Assembly (NCBI GenBank): GCA_900291925.1
Contig: UWYS01000029.1
Location: 1 to 64,000 of the forward strand
DNA: 64,000 bases
Reading direction: 5' to 3'
Source of the DNA: Thecaphora thlaspeos
Lineage: Eukaryota; Basidiomycota; Ustilaginomycetes; Urocystidales; Glomosporiaceae
In this document: positions 24,220 through 35,421 of the stretch, piece by piece
Layout: the number at the start of each line of letters is the position of its first letter
How positions within the stretch are numbered: position 1 is the stretch's first letter
Made by a program: the position numbers and the translations under genes
Notes under the pieces: model-generated
Told to the model about the DNA's origin: nothing
Database searches by the model: none
Seen by the model: the letters and a program-made list of their open reading frames with translations, nothing else

Positions 24220-26563
24220 ATGTCGGCCCGACTTGCTGCTGCCGTGGTCGCCCTGGCGCTGGGGTCGAGGCTCCAGCTCGCCACGGCTGCAACGTGCGCA
24301 GCCAACCCAAAGTGTCCCAAGGACAGCCCGTGCTGCTCCGCCGAAGGAACCTGCGGCCGCGGAGCGATGCAATGCGCCGGTACGTTTATGGTCCCCGTTT
24401 CCACTCTGAGCTCCCATCACGACGAGCGAAACGAGCGGGTAGCTCATCTTCCGTCGATTGGCTTATGACTTTTCGCTGGCAACAGAAGGATGCCAGCCTA
24501 TGTACAGCTACAGCGTCTCGTCTTGCTTGCCGAACCCCGTCTGCCAGTCGCAGAATCTCACTGTCTCGGCGGGCGACTACAACAACACCGACATCTTTAC
24601 GCCAATGTGAGCCACAACGGTCCCTGACCGGTGTCTGTCGGGTGCATCCCAGCGTACTGATCCATGTTCCCCCCCCCCTCCTTGTCTCGCCTCTCCTCGA
24701 CAGCCTCGACTACACGGGCGACCCAACCATGTCTCCCTTCACCCTCGACTCGGGCTCGCTCGGCATCGGTCCGGAAGGCGTCCTCCTGCAAATGACCATC
24801 GACCGCCAGGTCAAGATCTCGACGACACGATACTTTCTCTACGGTACCGTCTCCGCCACGCTGCGTCACGATGCGCGCCAGGGCCTGGTGACGACCATGA
24901 TCACCATGTCCGACATCAAGGACGAGATCGACTGGGAGTTTACAACGGCCCGTGCCGACGAGGCCCTGAACAACTACTTCAAGATGGGCGATGCCGTTAC
25001 CACACAAGGAGCCACCATCTCAAATCCGGGCGGCGACTTCAACGTCTCCGACTGGCACACCTACGCCATCGACTGGCAGGAGGACAGCCTGAGCTGGTCA
25101 ATTGACGGCAGGACGGTCCGGACCGTGACGAGAGCGTAGGCGGGCGATGCCTACCCTCGATCGCCTTCAAGGGTACAGCTGAGCGTATGGGCAGGGGGCA
25201 ATTCGACGAATGCTGAAGGTAAGAGAGCCTTGGAGGCGGTTTGTTGGTCTATTCACGGATCTTGTCATCGGCCGGCCGGACAGGCACTGAGACACGACCG
25301 CCCTTCTTCTCCTGGCGGCCTGTCACCCTCTTGCTATGGACAGAAACACGGGAATGGAGCGGCGGACTGATCGATTACACCAGCCCCTCGTATGTTCGGG
25401 ACGGCTACTACTCGCAGGAGAACAAGAGTTTTTCGATCGATTGCGCTGCTCCCACGGACAGTAGCGGCAGCGCCTCGAGCGCGTCCAATGCGACGTCTTG
25501 GGTGTATACCGGCTCGCAGGATAGCTCGACCAACGAGCCCGAGTACATACTCAGCACGGCGGCCATCACGTCGCTCTCGAGGCCGTACCTCGATGGGTAT
25601 GCAGGCTACCCGGGCTACGCCGACGCTGCGTCGGATGGCACGGGACCCGGCAAGAACATGTTCGACGGCAGCGGCCCGTCATACAAAGACTCAAAGTCCG
25701 GCAGCGGCGACGGCGGCTCGAGCGACTCCTCGTCCCCCTCTTCGGATGGCGACGAAATGACGACGCAAAAGGCGCTCAAGTACGGTCTCCCCGTCGCCGG
25801 TGCCCTGATCGCGCTCATCGCGCTGTGGGCGATCATTACCATCGTCTACCGGCGTCGTCAGCGAAACAAGATGTACGCCTCTGGCGTCACAGGCATCGCA
25901 GGTGAGCCGGATATGGCGAATGACTTTTCCGGGTCGAGCGGCAAACCCGCCAGCTCGACCGGGCTGTACGCAGTGACGGCAGCGGCGGGCGCCAATTTGA
26001 GCAAGAAGGGGAGCAGGTACATCCCCCTCCAGGACGTTGCCGATGCGGGTCTACTGGATGGGACAAAGAGGAGTGACACGGGCATCGCACCTGCCGCAGG
26101 TCCCACTCCGGGTCGCGGACAGAATCGCAAGGGATACAGCGACGAGGGATACGTTACGACGCAGCGCAACGTCACGGCGAGGGGATACGAAGATGCTGCG
26201 TGGAAGAGCACGGATTCGTTCGACGATGGGGGTGGCGGCGGCTACGGCGCTTGGCCGGACAAACCGACACCCTACGCCCCCCAGTCGCAGCAGTCGCAGC
26301 AGCAGCAGCAGCAGCAGCCGGCTAAAAGTCCACAGCTATACACCGCTCAACAGTACCAGCAGCGCCAAGCGATCCAGCCGCAAATGCGCAACTATGCGCC
26401 ACACCACGCGCAGCGACAGAGGGCATACGGGCAGTACACTGTCTCGTCTCAGCAGCCTCGCTACGGGATTGAGACGCCCAATATGAACTACTACCGCACG
26501 CCTCTGGTCAAGCAGAGACGGCAGTACCCTGGCGCACCGACGTACCAGCATGAACTTCGATGA
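24220..26563 (+). pseudogene. CRH-type GH16 cell-wall transglycosylase gene, interrupted by one TAG
   Basis: CRH enzymes cross-link chitin to beta-glucan in the fungal wall. Exons 24220-24379, 24486-24606, 24704-25218, 25344-26563; 671 codons. A signal peptide (about 1-23) is followed by a hevein-like Cys cluster (KDSPCCSAEGTCGRG). The GH16 catalytic motif DEIDWEF is at 167-173, with nucleophile E168 and acid/base E172. A Ser/Gly-rich linker, one membrane span (about 412-433) followed by RRRQR, and a ~230-residue Gln-rich cytoplasmic tail complete it. TAG at 25137-25139 (codon 239) breaks the frame within the GH16 domain. The next codons, in the same frame, give the conserved YPRSPSRVQLSVWAGG. 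A 54-bp in-frame GTGACG...TACAG intron could remove the stop but would also remove conserved residues and would be the shortest intron here. Assembly error, readthrough or editing remain possible, so the gene may be functional. Confidence 0.82.
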
Positions 26564-27256
26564 GCGCTCGTTCGTCGACGCTTGCCCGCTTGTCCGCTTA
26601 TTGTCATTGAATTTTGGTGTTTTCTTTTGCCTACTCTTGCCTTTCTGCTCCCTTCGTCATGGCGTTCCTCGTTCACCACCTGTCTCCTACCGATTAATTC
26701 TGTACTACCACACTACTCTACTCTGTCTTCCCTCGTCCGCGTATCGACACACTACTGCCTCCGCTCGCCTGTACAAACATGATCGAATAACGGACCCTTT
26801 TCTGTATCCTGTACCCTCCTTGTTTCTCTTACTAGCTCCAGCATATTCGGCCCCCCCCCCCCCTCTCTCTCGTTCGCACTCGTGGCTGCGCAAACGATCA
26901 TCGCAAGCTAAAACCTTCATCGGTCTTTACTTGAATCGTCCTGATACGAAAGAAATTCAATCGACTCGTTTTTTTTTTCTTCAAGTGGGGTTTTGCTTCC
27001 TCTTGCCAATCGATAACGTTTGATGATCAAACGAACGAGAGGAATGCGGTGCGAGACTACGATACATTCAACTTCGTAAAGAGTAGTGGTGAAATCGTGG
27101 TGTGGCTTTATTCGAGTGGGAAAAAGTAAAAAAAGAATCGGCCGATCGGATTCAAAGGACGATGTTGACTGACACATCGATGGGAATGGCTGTGTAGATG
27201 CGTAGATTGCGAATGAAGCTGGGGGTGTGGGGGAAGGGCAGGACGGATGGAGCAGG
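26564..27256. other. Convergent intergenic region, GH16 / TOM20
   Basis: 3' flanks of convergent genes, pyrimidine-rich, with a C13 run at 26851-26863 and a T9-10 run near 26970. No gene is seen. Confidence 0.6.
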
Positions 27257-28348
27257 CTAGTTGGTGTCCTTCTTCTCTTCGTCCTCCCAGTTGTCTTCGC
27301 TGTCTGCACCGGCGCTAGCGTCGGTCTCGAGCGTGTCGATAGGTTCTGTCAAGTCCTCCTGAACCTTTTCGTACGTCGTCTCTTGCTCGGTGCCGGTCTC
27401 GGTGGTGGAGGTGGAGGAGGGTGCGGTTTCTTGCTGTGCCTCTATGACGGGACTGGCCGACTCTTCCACGTCGACGTGCTGCGGTGCGGCGCTCTCGGCC
27501 GTCTGGCTTGGCGGTACGATGACGCCCATGTCATTGAGACTATTTGCCGAGAGCGTGTCCCATTCCTGCGAAGAGGTGGTGCCGCTGTCGGTGCCGTTGT
27601 TCTGCTGCTGCTGCTGCTGCGACTGGGGGGCGCCGCCGCCGGACGAGGCGTTTGTGGACGAGGCCGGGACGGAAGACTGCTCGGTCTTGGACGCGGTGGC
27701 GGGAGCGGCGCTGGAGGGCTGGTCGTCGTCTTGCTCTTCGTCGTCCTGCTCTCGCTCCTGCTTGTCGATCTGTGCGGCGTGTGTGCGGGCGGCAGCGGCC
27801 GAGGGACCGACGTCGTCTACGTCGTCGAGGTTCTGGATGCCCTGTGCGCCGGCAGCGGCCGAGGGGCCTGGCTGGTCGTCGCCGCCGCCGAGGGCAATGT
27901 CCTTGCTGACAATGCGCATGATGCAGTCAAAAACGACCTTGGGGACAGCCTTTTGGTAGATCATGATGAGCTCTACGGGAGCGGGGTAGGACTTGAGGGC
28001 CTTGAAGAAGGCGATGGAGGCGTCGAGGTAGTGCTGGGCGCCCTGGGCAAAGAGCTGCTCGCCAAGGGAGACGTGCTGGAGGAAGTACTGCTCCTTGCTC
28101 TCGATGTCGGCGGGGAGGACGCCGGGTTGGCGGATCTCGCGGAGGAGCTGGTCGATGATGGCGTCCTCTGCGTTTGCGTGGCGCTCGGCCTCCTTCTTGG
28201 AGGCGTTGGAGGTCTTTTTCGAGTCCTTTTTGAGCGACTTGCGGAAGGTGGCGTCGGTGTGGCGCTTGTAGTCAAAGTAGACGGCGTAGCCGAGCGCGCC
28301 TGCGCCGAGGAGGGAGAGGGAGGTGATGAGGACGTGGGAAGTCTTCAT
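27257..28348 (-). CDS. TOM20: Mitochondrial import receptor Tom20
   Basis: Outer-membrane receptor of the TOM complex that binds presequences of mitochondrial precursors. Single exon, 363 aa, roughly twice yeast Tom20 because of its tail. The N-terminal anchor is at about 5-25 (VLITSLSLLGAGALGYAVYF), then YKRHTDATFRKSL, as in the MAS20 family. The conserved receptor domain runs to about 140: LGEQLFAQGAQHYLDASIAF and the TPR-like YPAPVELIMIYQ. From about 150 on, the protein is acidic and low-complexity (Asp/Glu/Gln/Ser) and ends in a patch of mixed charge. The start at 28348 is chosen because the anchor follows directly; the open frame upstream is repetitive leader. It is divergent from the PX-protein gene, with 783 bp between the starts. 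Confidence 0.95.
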   Translation of the reverse strand: MKTSHVLITSLSLLGAGALGYAVYFDYKRHTDATFRKSLKKDSKKTSNASKKEAERHANAEDAIIDQLLREIRQPGVLPADIESKEQYFLQHVSLGEQLFAQGAQHYLDASIAFFKALKSYPAPVELIMIYQKAVPKVVFDCIMRIVSKDIALGGGDDQPGPSAAAGAQGIQNLDDVDDVGPSAAAARTHAAQIDKQEREQDDEEQDDDQPSSAAPATASKTEQSSVPASSTNASSGGGAPQSQQQQQQNNGTDSGTTSSQEWDTLSANSLNDMGVIVPPSQTAESAAPQHVDVEESASPVIEAQQETAPSSTSTTETGTEQETTYEKVQEDLTEPIDTLETDASAGADSEDNWEDEEKKDTN

Positions 28349-28460
28349 GGTGGTGGTTGTCAAGGTGAAGGGGTGGGAGGGGCGGAGGGGCCAAGGGGCC
28401 AAGGGATGGAGGTGGTGGTGTTGGTGGTGGCGGCGACAGTAGTAGTGTTGGCGGTGAGGG

Positions 28461-28507
<47 letters not shown>

Positions 28508-28660
28508 GTCAGAGGCAGCGCTCGAGGGAGCGACGAGGATGGAAACGAGAAGAAGCCGCGGTGCGCCTGCGCCTGCGCCTGCGCAACAATTGGGGGTAGG
28601 AATAAGGATTTTCTGACGCCTTGCCGCGCGAGAGCCGAGGCAGGCCAAAGGCGCAGGCGC

Positions 28661-28692
<32 letters not shown>

Positions 28693-29131
28693 TTGTCATC
28701 ATTGTGCAGCGCGCGCCAGGGTCCTCGGCCTTTTTGGCACAAAGGGGCGGAGCCGTTGCGTTGCGTTGCGTTTTGCGCAGCGCACGGCCAGCTCCACAAA
28801 AAGAGAGAGAGAGGCTATCGTACTGAAGCGCGCGCGCGGCTGCCTCCACGATGACGCTCGGGCCGGCGAGCGCGCCAACAGGCGACAGGTAGAGAAAGGC
28901 TGAGCCAAGGCAGCTTGATGAGGCGTTGGGACCCGTGCTGGCTCGCCCGGCACACGCCTGCCTTGACTTTGTTGGTCATTCGTGATGGATATCCCATCGC
29001 TCCCCTGCCTCCGCTCCATCACCACGCACATCCCTCGCACCCTCATCCTCCCGACCCTCGCTCGTCCCTCTGTCCGTTGCCCCTTTCTGCTCGTTGCTCC
29101 TCTCTGCTCTTCGCTCTGGCTATCCCCAACA
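28349..29131. other. Divergent promoter region, TOM20 / PX protein
   Basis: Shared upstream region. Contains a (GA)n tract at 28462-28503 (CT-rich in the TOM20 leader), GCGCCT repeats at about 28560-28583, and GCG triplets at about 28667-28692. No separate gene is seen. Confidence 0.6.
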
Positions 29132-32100
29132 ATGACAGCCGCCCCGACCAACTACCACCCCGCCTTTGCGTCGGCCGGCGTCTCTTTGGCGCCCGTCGCC
29201 GCCATCCACGCTTCCGACTCGGCAGCAGCCGGCAGCGCCGCGCGCGCAGCCATACCCGCCCTCGTCGACGACGCGCATCCCCTCGCACTCACCCCTCTCC
29301 GCGCACATTACCTCAAAAAGACGCTCATCAGCCTCGAGATGCAGCGCGAGATCGCACAGCTCAGCTCAAAAGGTACGCCATCAGCCCGCCCCGCTTTCCC
29401 CCTTCCGCCCTCTGTCCTCTGTCTTCTGCCCTCTGCCGCCTCCCACTGACAGCGTCCCTCCCGCCTTGTCCCAGACGCCCTCTCCACCTTCGGCCCGCCC
29501 TTCAAGCCATCCGCACGCGCACGCCAAACCGACCTGCCCCTCCTTCGCTACCTCTTCCAGCACTTTGTCCTCTCCTTTCCCTTCCTCCGCTCCGCACCAC
29601 CCAACTTCTTCGCAGACAAGGTACAGGTCTTTGTCGACCGCTTCCTCGAGAAGAACATCAGCGGCACAGACGACCGCACAGAGTCCACAAAACGCAGGCG
29701 GCTCGGCTCCAAGCTCGAAAAGTACTTTGTCCTCCTCATGGCTTCCGCCATAAACGTACACGCATGCGGCGAAGACGTCGTCAGGATCGGCCCGCAAGAT
29801 CGCCAAAAGATGGCGGCACTCGAGCACCGACGCCGCGCAGCTCTGGGCAGGGCTGCCGTCTCGCCCACCGCCGCCAGCGGTAGGTCCTCCAGCCGCCCCG
29901 CATCGTCGCACTCCACCTTGAGCGCAAGCAGCGCCGTCGACTTTGACATCAACGTCGTCTCGGTCCGCACCGTCACCACAAAGGGCAGGCTGCGCAGCAG
30001 GGCCCACGAGGAGTTCATCATCCGCACACGCCACGGCCTCGGCGTCCCGCCCGTCTACGTCTCGCGCCGCTACGGCGACTTTGCAAGGCTCGCAGAGACG
30101 CTCAAGCTCGAGTTCCCAGAGGAAGACGTCAGACCACCTCCGCCAAAGGACCGCAGCACCACAGGCATCGCCGACCTCTACCGCCCGCCACCGCCCCCTC
30201 CACCAAAGGAGGACGTCGCCTCGTCGTCCTATTGGGGCCTCCGTCTACCCTCGCTCGGCTACGCCTACGGCCAAGGCCCGGCCCCCGCGGCACCAGCACC
30301 AGCGCCGGCCCAGCCGCGTCCTTTCGGCCAAAAAACGGGCGGAGCATCATCCACCTCCAGCCCCGCTGGGACGCTAGCGCGCGAAAAGAATCGCCTCACG
30401 CTCCGCGCCTACCTGCGCAGCCTCCTGGCCATCCCGCCCGTTGCCGACAGCGCCGTCTTTATGGACTTTCTCAACGAGGCGCCCATCACACCGACGCCGG
30501 CCGAAGAGGAGGACATCGCCGTGCGCGAAGGGCTCGACCACGTTCGCGAGGAGGAGCACCGCCGCTTCGCCCAAGAGTCGAGCAGGAGGGTGCAGGAGCT
30601 GCAGCAGCACCTCGCCGCCTTCAAGGCCGACCTGATCCAGAAGGACGGCCTGACGCGCATCTTTGCGACGATCAAGTCGACGCCGCGCATCGAGGACCTG
30701 CCGGAAAAGTACAAGGCGCTGATGAAGTGGGCCCGCATCAGCCTTGCCTCGTCGCTCTTCAACATCTTCATGGGCAGCGACACTTCGTCCGAGATCTTTG
30801 GCCAGCTCAAACGCATGCACGGCCTGATGCCCTACTTCATGCTGCGCGGCATCCTGCGCATCTCGAACCCCGTCGCCATGATTCGCGGCGTGCTCGACCT
30901 CTTTCTCGCCCAGCCCTTCGGCCAACGCAGCTTGCTCCAGCGCATGTTCTCGAGCTCGCTCCAGGACGAGGTCAAGGAGATTGCCGAGGTCTGCAGTGCC
31001 ATCTCGGACAAGGTCGACGACGAGATGCTCTGCCAAAAGGTCCGCAACTATGTCTACGCCTCGCCCGAGATCCAAGAAGTCTACCGCAGAGACGCCGAGG
31101 AGGAGCGGCTCGACCTGCTCACCTGCATCCTCCGGTCGCCCGAGGCGCCGGCCCTCGACCGCGCCCAGATCCACCGCGTCGTCAAGGCGAGCCAGGCCTA
31201 CGAAGTCTACAAGAAGTACCGGCGCGGGCTCAAGAACCCGGAGCTCGAGGACGAAGGGCCGCAGGACGAAGACGCCTGGCTCTACGAGGACCTCCACGTT
31301 CTTATCAAGATGCTGACGCGGCAGCGCGACAAGGAGCAGATGATCGCCCTCATCTTCGAGGGCGTCACGGCCGAGCTGCTCAAGGACATGGTGACAATCT
31401 TCTACTCGCCGCTTGCCCAGGTCTACAAGCTGGCCAACATCGCCGACAGCCTGAGCGACCTCCAGGCCTTTATCAACGACCTGATCAAGACGGTCGAATC
31501 GAGCGAGGAGCTCAGCTACACCGACCCTCAGAAGACGGTACAGGTCTTCATCGACCTGGTCGAACGACATGAGAGGCGCTTCTACAGCTTTGTCCACCAG
31601 GTGCACTCCAAGGGCAGCGGCCTGTTTGACGGGCTGATGCACTGGATCGAGCTGTTCATCAACTTTGTCCGCGGAGACGACAAAGGCTCCGCCAACGGGG
31701 TTGCCGAGGGCGCCGGGCAGGCGACGTCGGCGGGACCTGACGGACAGCGGGCGAAGCCGTACACGGGCGGGGGGATCGGCGCCGTGGACCTTGAGATCTG
31801 CCTCCCCGCCGGCGGCGACGAGCGGCGTCGGGCGCTCGAGGAGATTGATGCGCTTGTCCTTCACGCGTACCGGCTCAAGTTCCTGCGGGAGGTCAAGCTG
31901 CGTCGCAAGCTGGCGGACCGCGAGGTGGCGGGCGCGGCCAACAAGCTGATCAAGGCCGACAATCGTATGGTGCAAGACGGCGGCCTGCCGCAGGACGACG
32001 ATCAGGCGTTCGTCGGCGCCATGATCGAAAACCTCGGCGTGGGAGATATGTTTTCGGGCGAGGTAGCGGATGCCGAGGCCGACGAAGACGACGACGAGAC

Positions 32101-32874
32101 GACTGACGAGGACGATAGCGACGAAGAGGCTTTCTCGGTCGCCATCGCTGCGGGCGACGGCGCCGTTCCGCCGCAGCAGCTGCAAAGGAAGAGGAGCAGC
32201 AAGCCGTCAGCTTACAGCGAGAGCGACACCGAGACAAAAGATGGAAATTCCGACGAGGTGATGTTCGATGGCGGAGAGGGCAAATTAGCTCTCAAGACGG
32301 CGTCTTCGTCGTCGTCGTCTTCAGCCAAGTGGAAACCGTCGATGAGCCGACAGGCGACCCTGACGCCGAGCGGTGCGGGGGCTACGACACCGACCGTCGA
32401 AAAGGGTCTACCGCAGCTACCGACGGCGCAGGAGACGGGGGCGGGGCAGAGGGTAAGAAAGGGCAAGCTCACCGCGCCTCAGCCGCCCGACCTCAAGGTG
32501 ATCCCAGAGATGGTACCGCTCTTTGTCGAAATGGTAAGTCGTCATCGCCCCTGCCGGCTTTGTCGTCATTACACCCGCTTTGCACAGCGCTCCGAAATCT
32601 GACCCTCCTTCCCTCCTTCGTATGACAGGTCCGACCTCTGCTGCGACCAGCGCGCACAGTAAGCGCATCGAGCCTGACGACGGGTATCGACCCTTTTTGC
32701 AACGGCCAGACTTTGGCGGGAGCGCCACCTTCACGCATCCAGACGACTAGACTCGCTCAAGGTATAGAGGACGTCAACCTCGTTCAGAGTCCAACATCGA
32801 CCTCTACACAGCAACAGCAACAACCACAGAGGCAGGACGGATCCGCCGGCCTACCGGGCGAATACCGATGGTGA
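29132..32874 (+). CDS. PX-domain lipid-binding protein (DUF3818, yeast Ypr097w/Lec1 family)
   Basis: Predicted phosphoinositide- and lipid-binding peripheral membrane protein; the yeast relative localises to mitochondria and lipid droplets. Exons 29132-29372, 29475-32533, 32629-32874 give 1181 aa. The N-terminal PX-associated helical domain (about 50-200) includes LPLLRYLFQHFVLSFPFL. The PX domain starts at DFDINVV (236) and has the phosphoinositide-contact motif RRYGDF (278-283). A proline-rich insertion follows, then NRLTLRAYLRSLLAIP. The rest (about 400-860) is the DUF3818 helical region. An acidic, Ser-rich segment precedes the conserved end, which crosses the last splice site as PLFVEM/VRPLLRPAR. 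The start could be 150 bp upstream (28982) in the same frame. It converges with the methyltransferase gene 177 bp away. Confidence 0.9.
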
Positions 32875-33051
32875 TCTATCCGAGAAGAGGGCAGCGGTAT
32901 TACTTTCACCAGGTTTTGCCTTCGTTTTCTCTGCCCCCGAGTGATTTTCCTCATCGATCCGTCCATCGACATGCGTATCTATAAACACTGCTTATCCCTG
33001 CCAACGTACGACTGAGCAGCAATGGAGCTTTCTCGTCGACTGTGATTCAAT

Positions 33052-34546
33052 TCATTTCCTTCGGAAGATGAAAAGATCCGTCTTGTAAGGCTGTATCGGC
33101 GATTGGGTTCGGTTTGATTCCGCGGTAAGACAAAGCATTACATATCAGTCTTTATTTAATAAATCAGCGTTATCAAGAGATTGGAGGATGTTGGGATGGA
33201 GGAAACTCACATATTGCCAAACACGTTGTTGCTCATCTATCCACGTGCGACCTAGTCGCTCATTGGATTGTTTGAATAGTTCTTCTACTTTTTCTTCTAA
33301 CTCCCTTTGCTTAGATTGTGGTAGGACGGAGATGTAGGATTTGGATTTCATTCGATCTGTTTAGGGCGCGGAGGGGGGGAGAGGAAGTAGGGTTGGTTTG
33401 AACGACCGTGTGGATGGAACGCATGGGCAAAGGCAAGGGAACGACAGGGACAGGGGAAGCCAAAAAAAAAAAAAAAAAAAAAAACAAAAAACAAAAAACC
33501 TACCCTTGACACCTGATAGAGTGGTTGGGAGCGTTCGTACAAAGTGTCGTGGAGCGTCCGCGACAAAGTGAGTGTGGTACGTTGGGGCGTCGTACATTGC
33601 GTGCCACAAGTTGTGGCGGTCTGGCGGAGAGGATGTGGAAGAGGACGAAGAAAGGGGCGAGGGTCAGCATGGGAAAGAGCGAGGGCGAGAGGATGGAATC
33701 CAAGCGCAAGCGAGCACGTACATTGAGGTATGCCGTCTTCGTGCACTTCGTACAGGTCTCGAAGCTGGGCTACCCATGATGCTGTTGCATTGCGACGGAC
33801 GGAAGAAGTGGGCTCGGGTTAGCATTCGTCCGACGCAAGGGCGGCGCGACGATGAACGACCTACCAGCCTCTCTATCCTCCAGATTCCAGGTGAGCGCCA
33901 ATACACCGTCCTTCCTCAAAGTCTTTGCCACCTTTTGCAACGCGACGTCCCAATCGCGACACCAATGCCAAGCCTGCGCGATGACGACCACATCCCTCTC
34001 GTCGCCGGCTTCGAAATCCTCAAAGGTCCCCTCATCGATGGTCACTTCGACCGAGGGAGAGAGTTGGCCCCGTCTCTGCAACTGTCCGACCAGACCGGTG
34101 TCGGAGGATGAGACGGTCTTTTCAAAGGCGCTTCGCATGCCCGCGGACGGTTCGATGGCGCGTAAAGAGGAGATGCCGACGGGTGGAGCACCGTCGCTTG
34201 AGGGTGTGGTGGCTTGGGTGAGGAGCATGCGGCTTGCTATGCCTGTGCCGGCTCCTAGCTCGACGAGGCGGAGAGGTGCGCCGGAGGAGGGTTGGGATTC
34301 GCGAAGGACGGTGTGGATCGCCTCGATCGGATCTGAAGGATGGGGAGGTGCGATAGAGATGCAAACCGGATAGGTGCGAGGTGAGCGTCGTCGTGGGCAT
34401 CCGAGCCAGGAGCTGGGACCGAGAGCGTTCTACCTACAGCTTGGTCTAGCGCAGTCGTACAGTCCGCTGCTTCCGCCCGCATCGAAGCCGGAGCGTGCCA
34501 CAACGTGGATGTCGAAGGAATCGCCATTGATGGCCTCAGTGGTCAT
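33052..34546 (-). CDS. Class I SAM-dependent methyltransferase (Methyltransf_11 type)
   Basis: Small-molecule methyltransferase with unknown substrate. It resembles the fungal group around yeast CRG1/TMT1. Six exons, complement(33052-33090, 33211-33356, 33504-33620, 33722-33781, 33865-34332, 34438-34546), 312 aa. Motif I is VELGAGTG (60-67), preceded by GLYDCARPSYP. The post-II/III region reads VVIAQAWHWCRDWDVALQ, and motif IV-like VLALTWNLED follows. The last exon is only 39 bp and supplies PYKTDLFIFRRK, the strand that normally closes this fold; reading through the preceding GTGAGT would replace it with an unrelated tail. The fourth intron (33357-33503) starts GTAGGT and then has a U22-containing tract right after the donor. 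The gene is divergent from DSK2. Confidence 0.88.
33463..33498 (+). repeat. A22 plus (CAAAAAA)2 tract within a methyltransferase intron
   Basis: Twenty-two A residues followed by C-A6-C-A6. In the minus-strand transcript it is a poly-U tract beginning directly after the 5' splice site at 33503, not near the 3' splice site. Confidence 0.9.
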
Positions 34547-35421
34547 CTTTGCGGATCGGAGGATGGTGGTGGTGGTTGCTCGTCGAAAGGCCGTCGTCAG
34601 GAGTATTGGGTAAGGGTTGCTCGGGGTTGAGTAGTCTCGAGGCGTGATGGGCGATGGGATGCAGATGGGATGTGTGCGGAGGGGTTGTGGCGGTGCGAGG
34701 TCTGGTGGTGAGAGAGGCTAGCTCTAAGTGAAGGATGAGTTGTTGGGATCGAGTGTTGGAGTGTGAGGAGAGTAGTGAGTGTTGGTGTACAGGTAACACG
34801 GCGTGGCCTTGGCCCTTTTCCCCGCATTCGCGAGTTGGCCCGCGCGCGCCTTTGCAGCTGGCCTCTGCGCGCTCCCTCGCGTGGCGGCGCTGGCGGCCGC
34901 CGTATCGGCGGCAAAGCAGGCAGCCTAGCTTCCACCGCTGGCCGCACGTCGTCGCTGCCGCCGCCACCTCGTCGATGTGACGCCTTCGTGTCTTCGCCTT
35001 CAGTCTAAGCCTGCGAGTCAGGCCTGCGACGCAAGCCTTGAACGCTCGACCAGCACGGCCAAGAGCGCGACAGCGCAAGAGCAAGCTGCTCGCTAGAATC
35101 GGGCGCGTCTCAGCCCGATTCGGTGGAAGCGCGCAGAAGGCTGCCGTCCGCTCGGCTCCACATCAACGCTCGCCTGCGCCGCCGCCTGCATCACGCAAGG
35201 CCACAGCACGGCCGGGCGGCGGCCCAAGCACCCAGGCCAAACCGAGTTCCCGCAACGATCTCAACCGATCCCTCCACTCCGCCACCACCATCGCCGTCGC
35301 CATTGACATCACCATCACCGCCTCCATCCAGCTTTGGCTTTCCCCGCATCCGCCTCCCCACTCAACTCACTCCCCAAGCAACAACCTACGCCAATCGCAT
35401 CACCTCGTTCCAGCGACCGCC
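34547..35421. other. Divergent promoter region, methyltransferase / DSK2
   Basis: 875 bp between divergent starts. The right half (from about 35040) is open in the DSK2 frame and Pro/Ala/Ser-rich, but it reads as a leader with CACCAC and CATCACC triplets. No gene is seen. Confidence 0.55.

Noticed and set aside
25125..25178. A 54-bp GTGACG...TACAG intron that would remove the TAG in the GH16 gene in frame
   Set aside because: It would delete YPRSPSRVQ, which fits the CRH family in frame, and would be shorter than any other intron proposed here (shortest 83 bp). Kept only as an alternative.
30374..32185. 603-codon minus-strand open frame opposite the PX gene
   Set aside because: Antisense shadow of a C/G-ending coding exon; no recognisable motif.
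33145..33210. Read-through end of methyltransferase exon 5
   Set aside because: Splicing at GTGAGT to a 39-bp exon gives PYKTDLFIFRRK, the expected closing strand, with matching phase.
35038..35421. In-frame N-terminal extension of DSK2
   Set aside because: Low-complexity Pro/Ala/Arg sequence. Ubiquilins begin with the UBL, so the ATG at 35422 is preferred.
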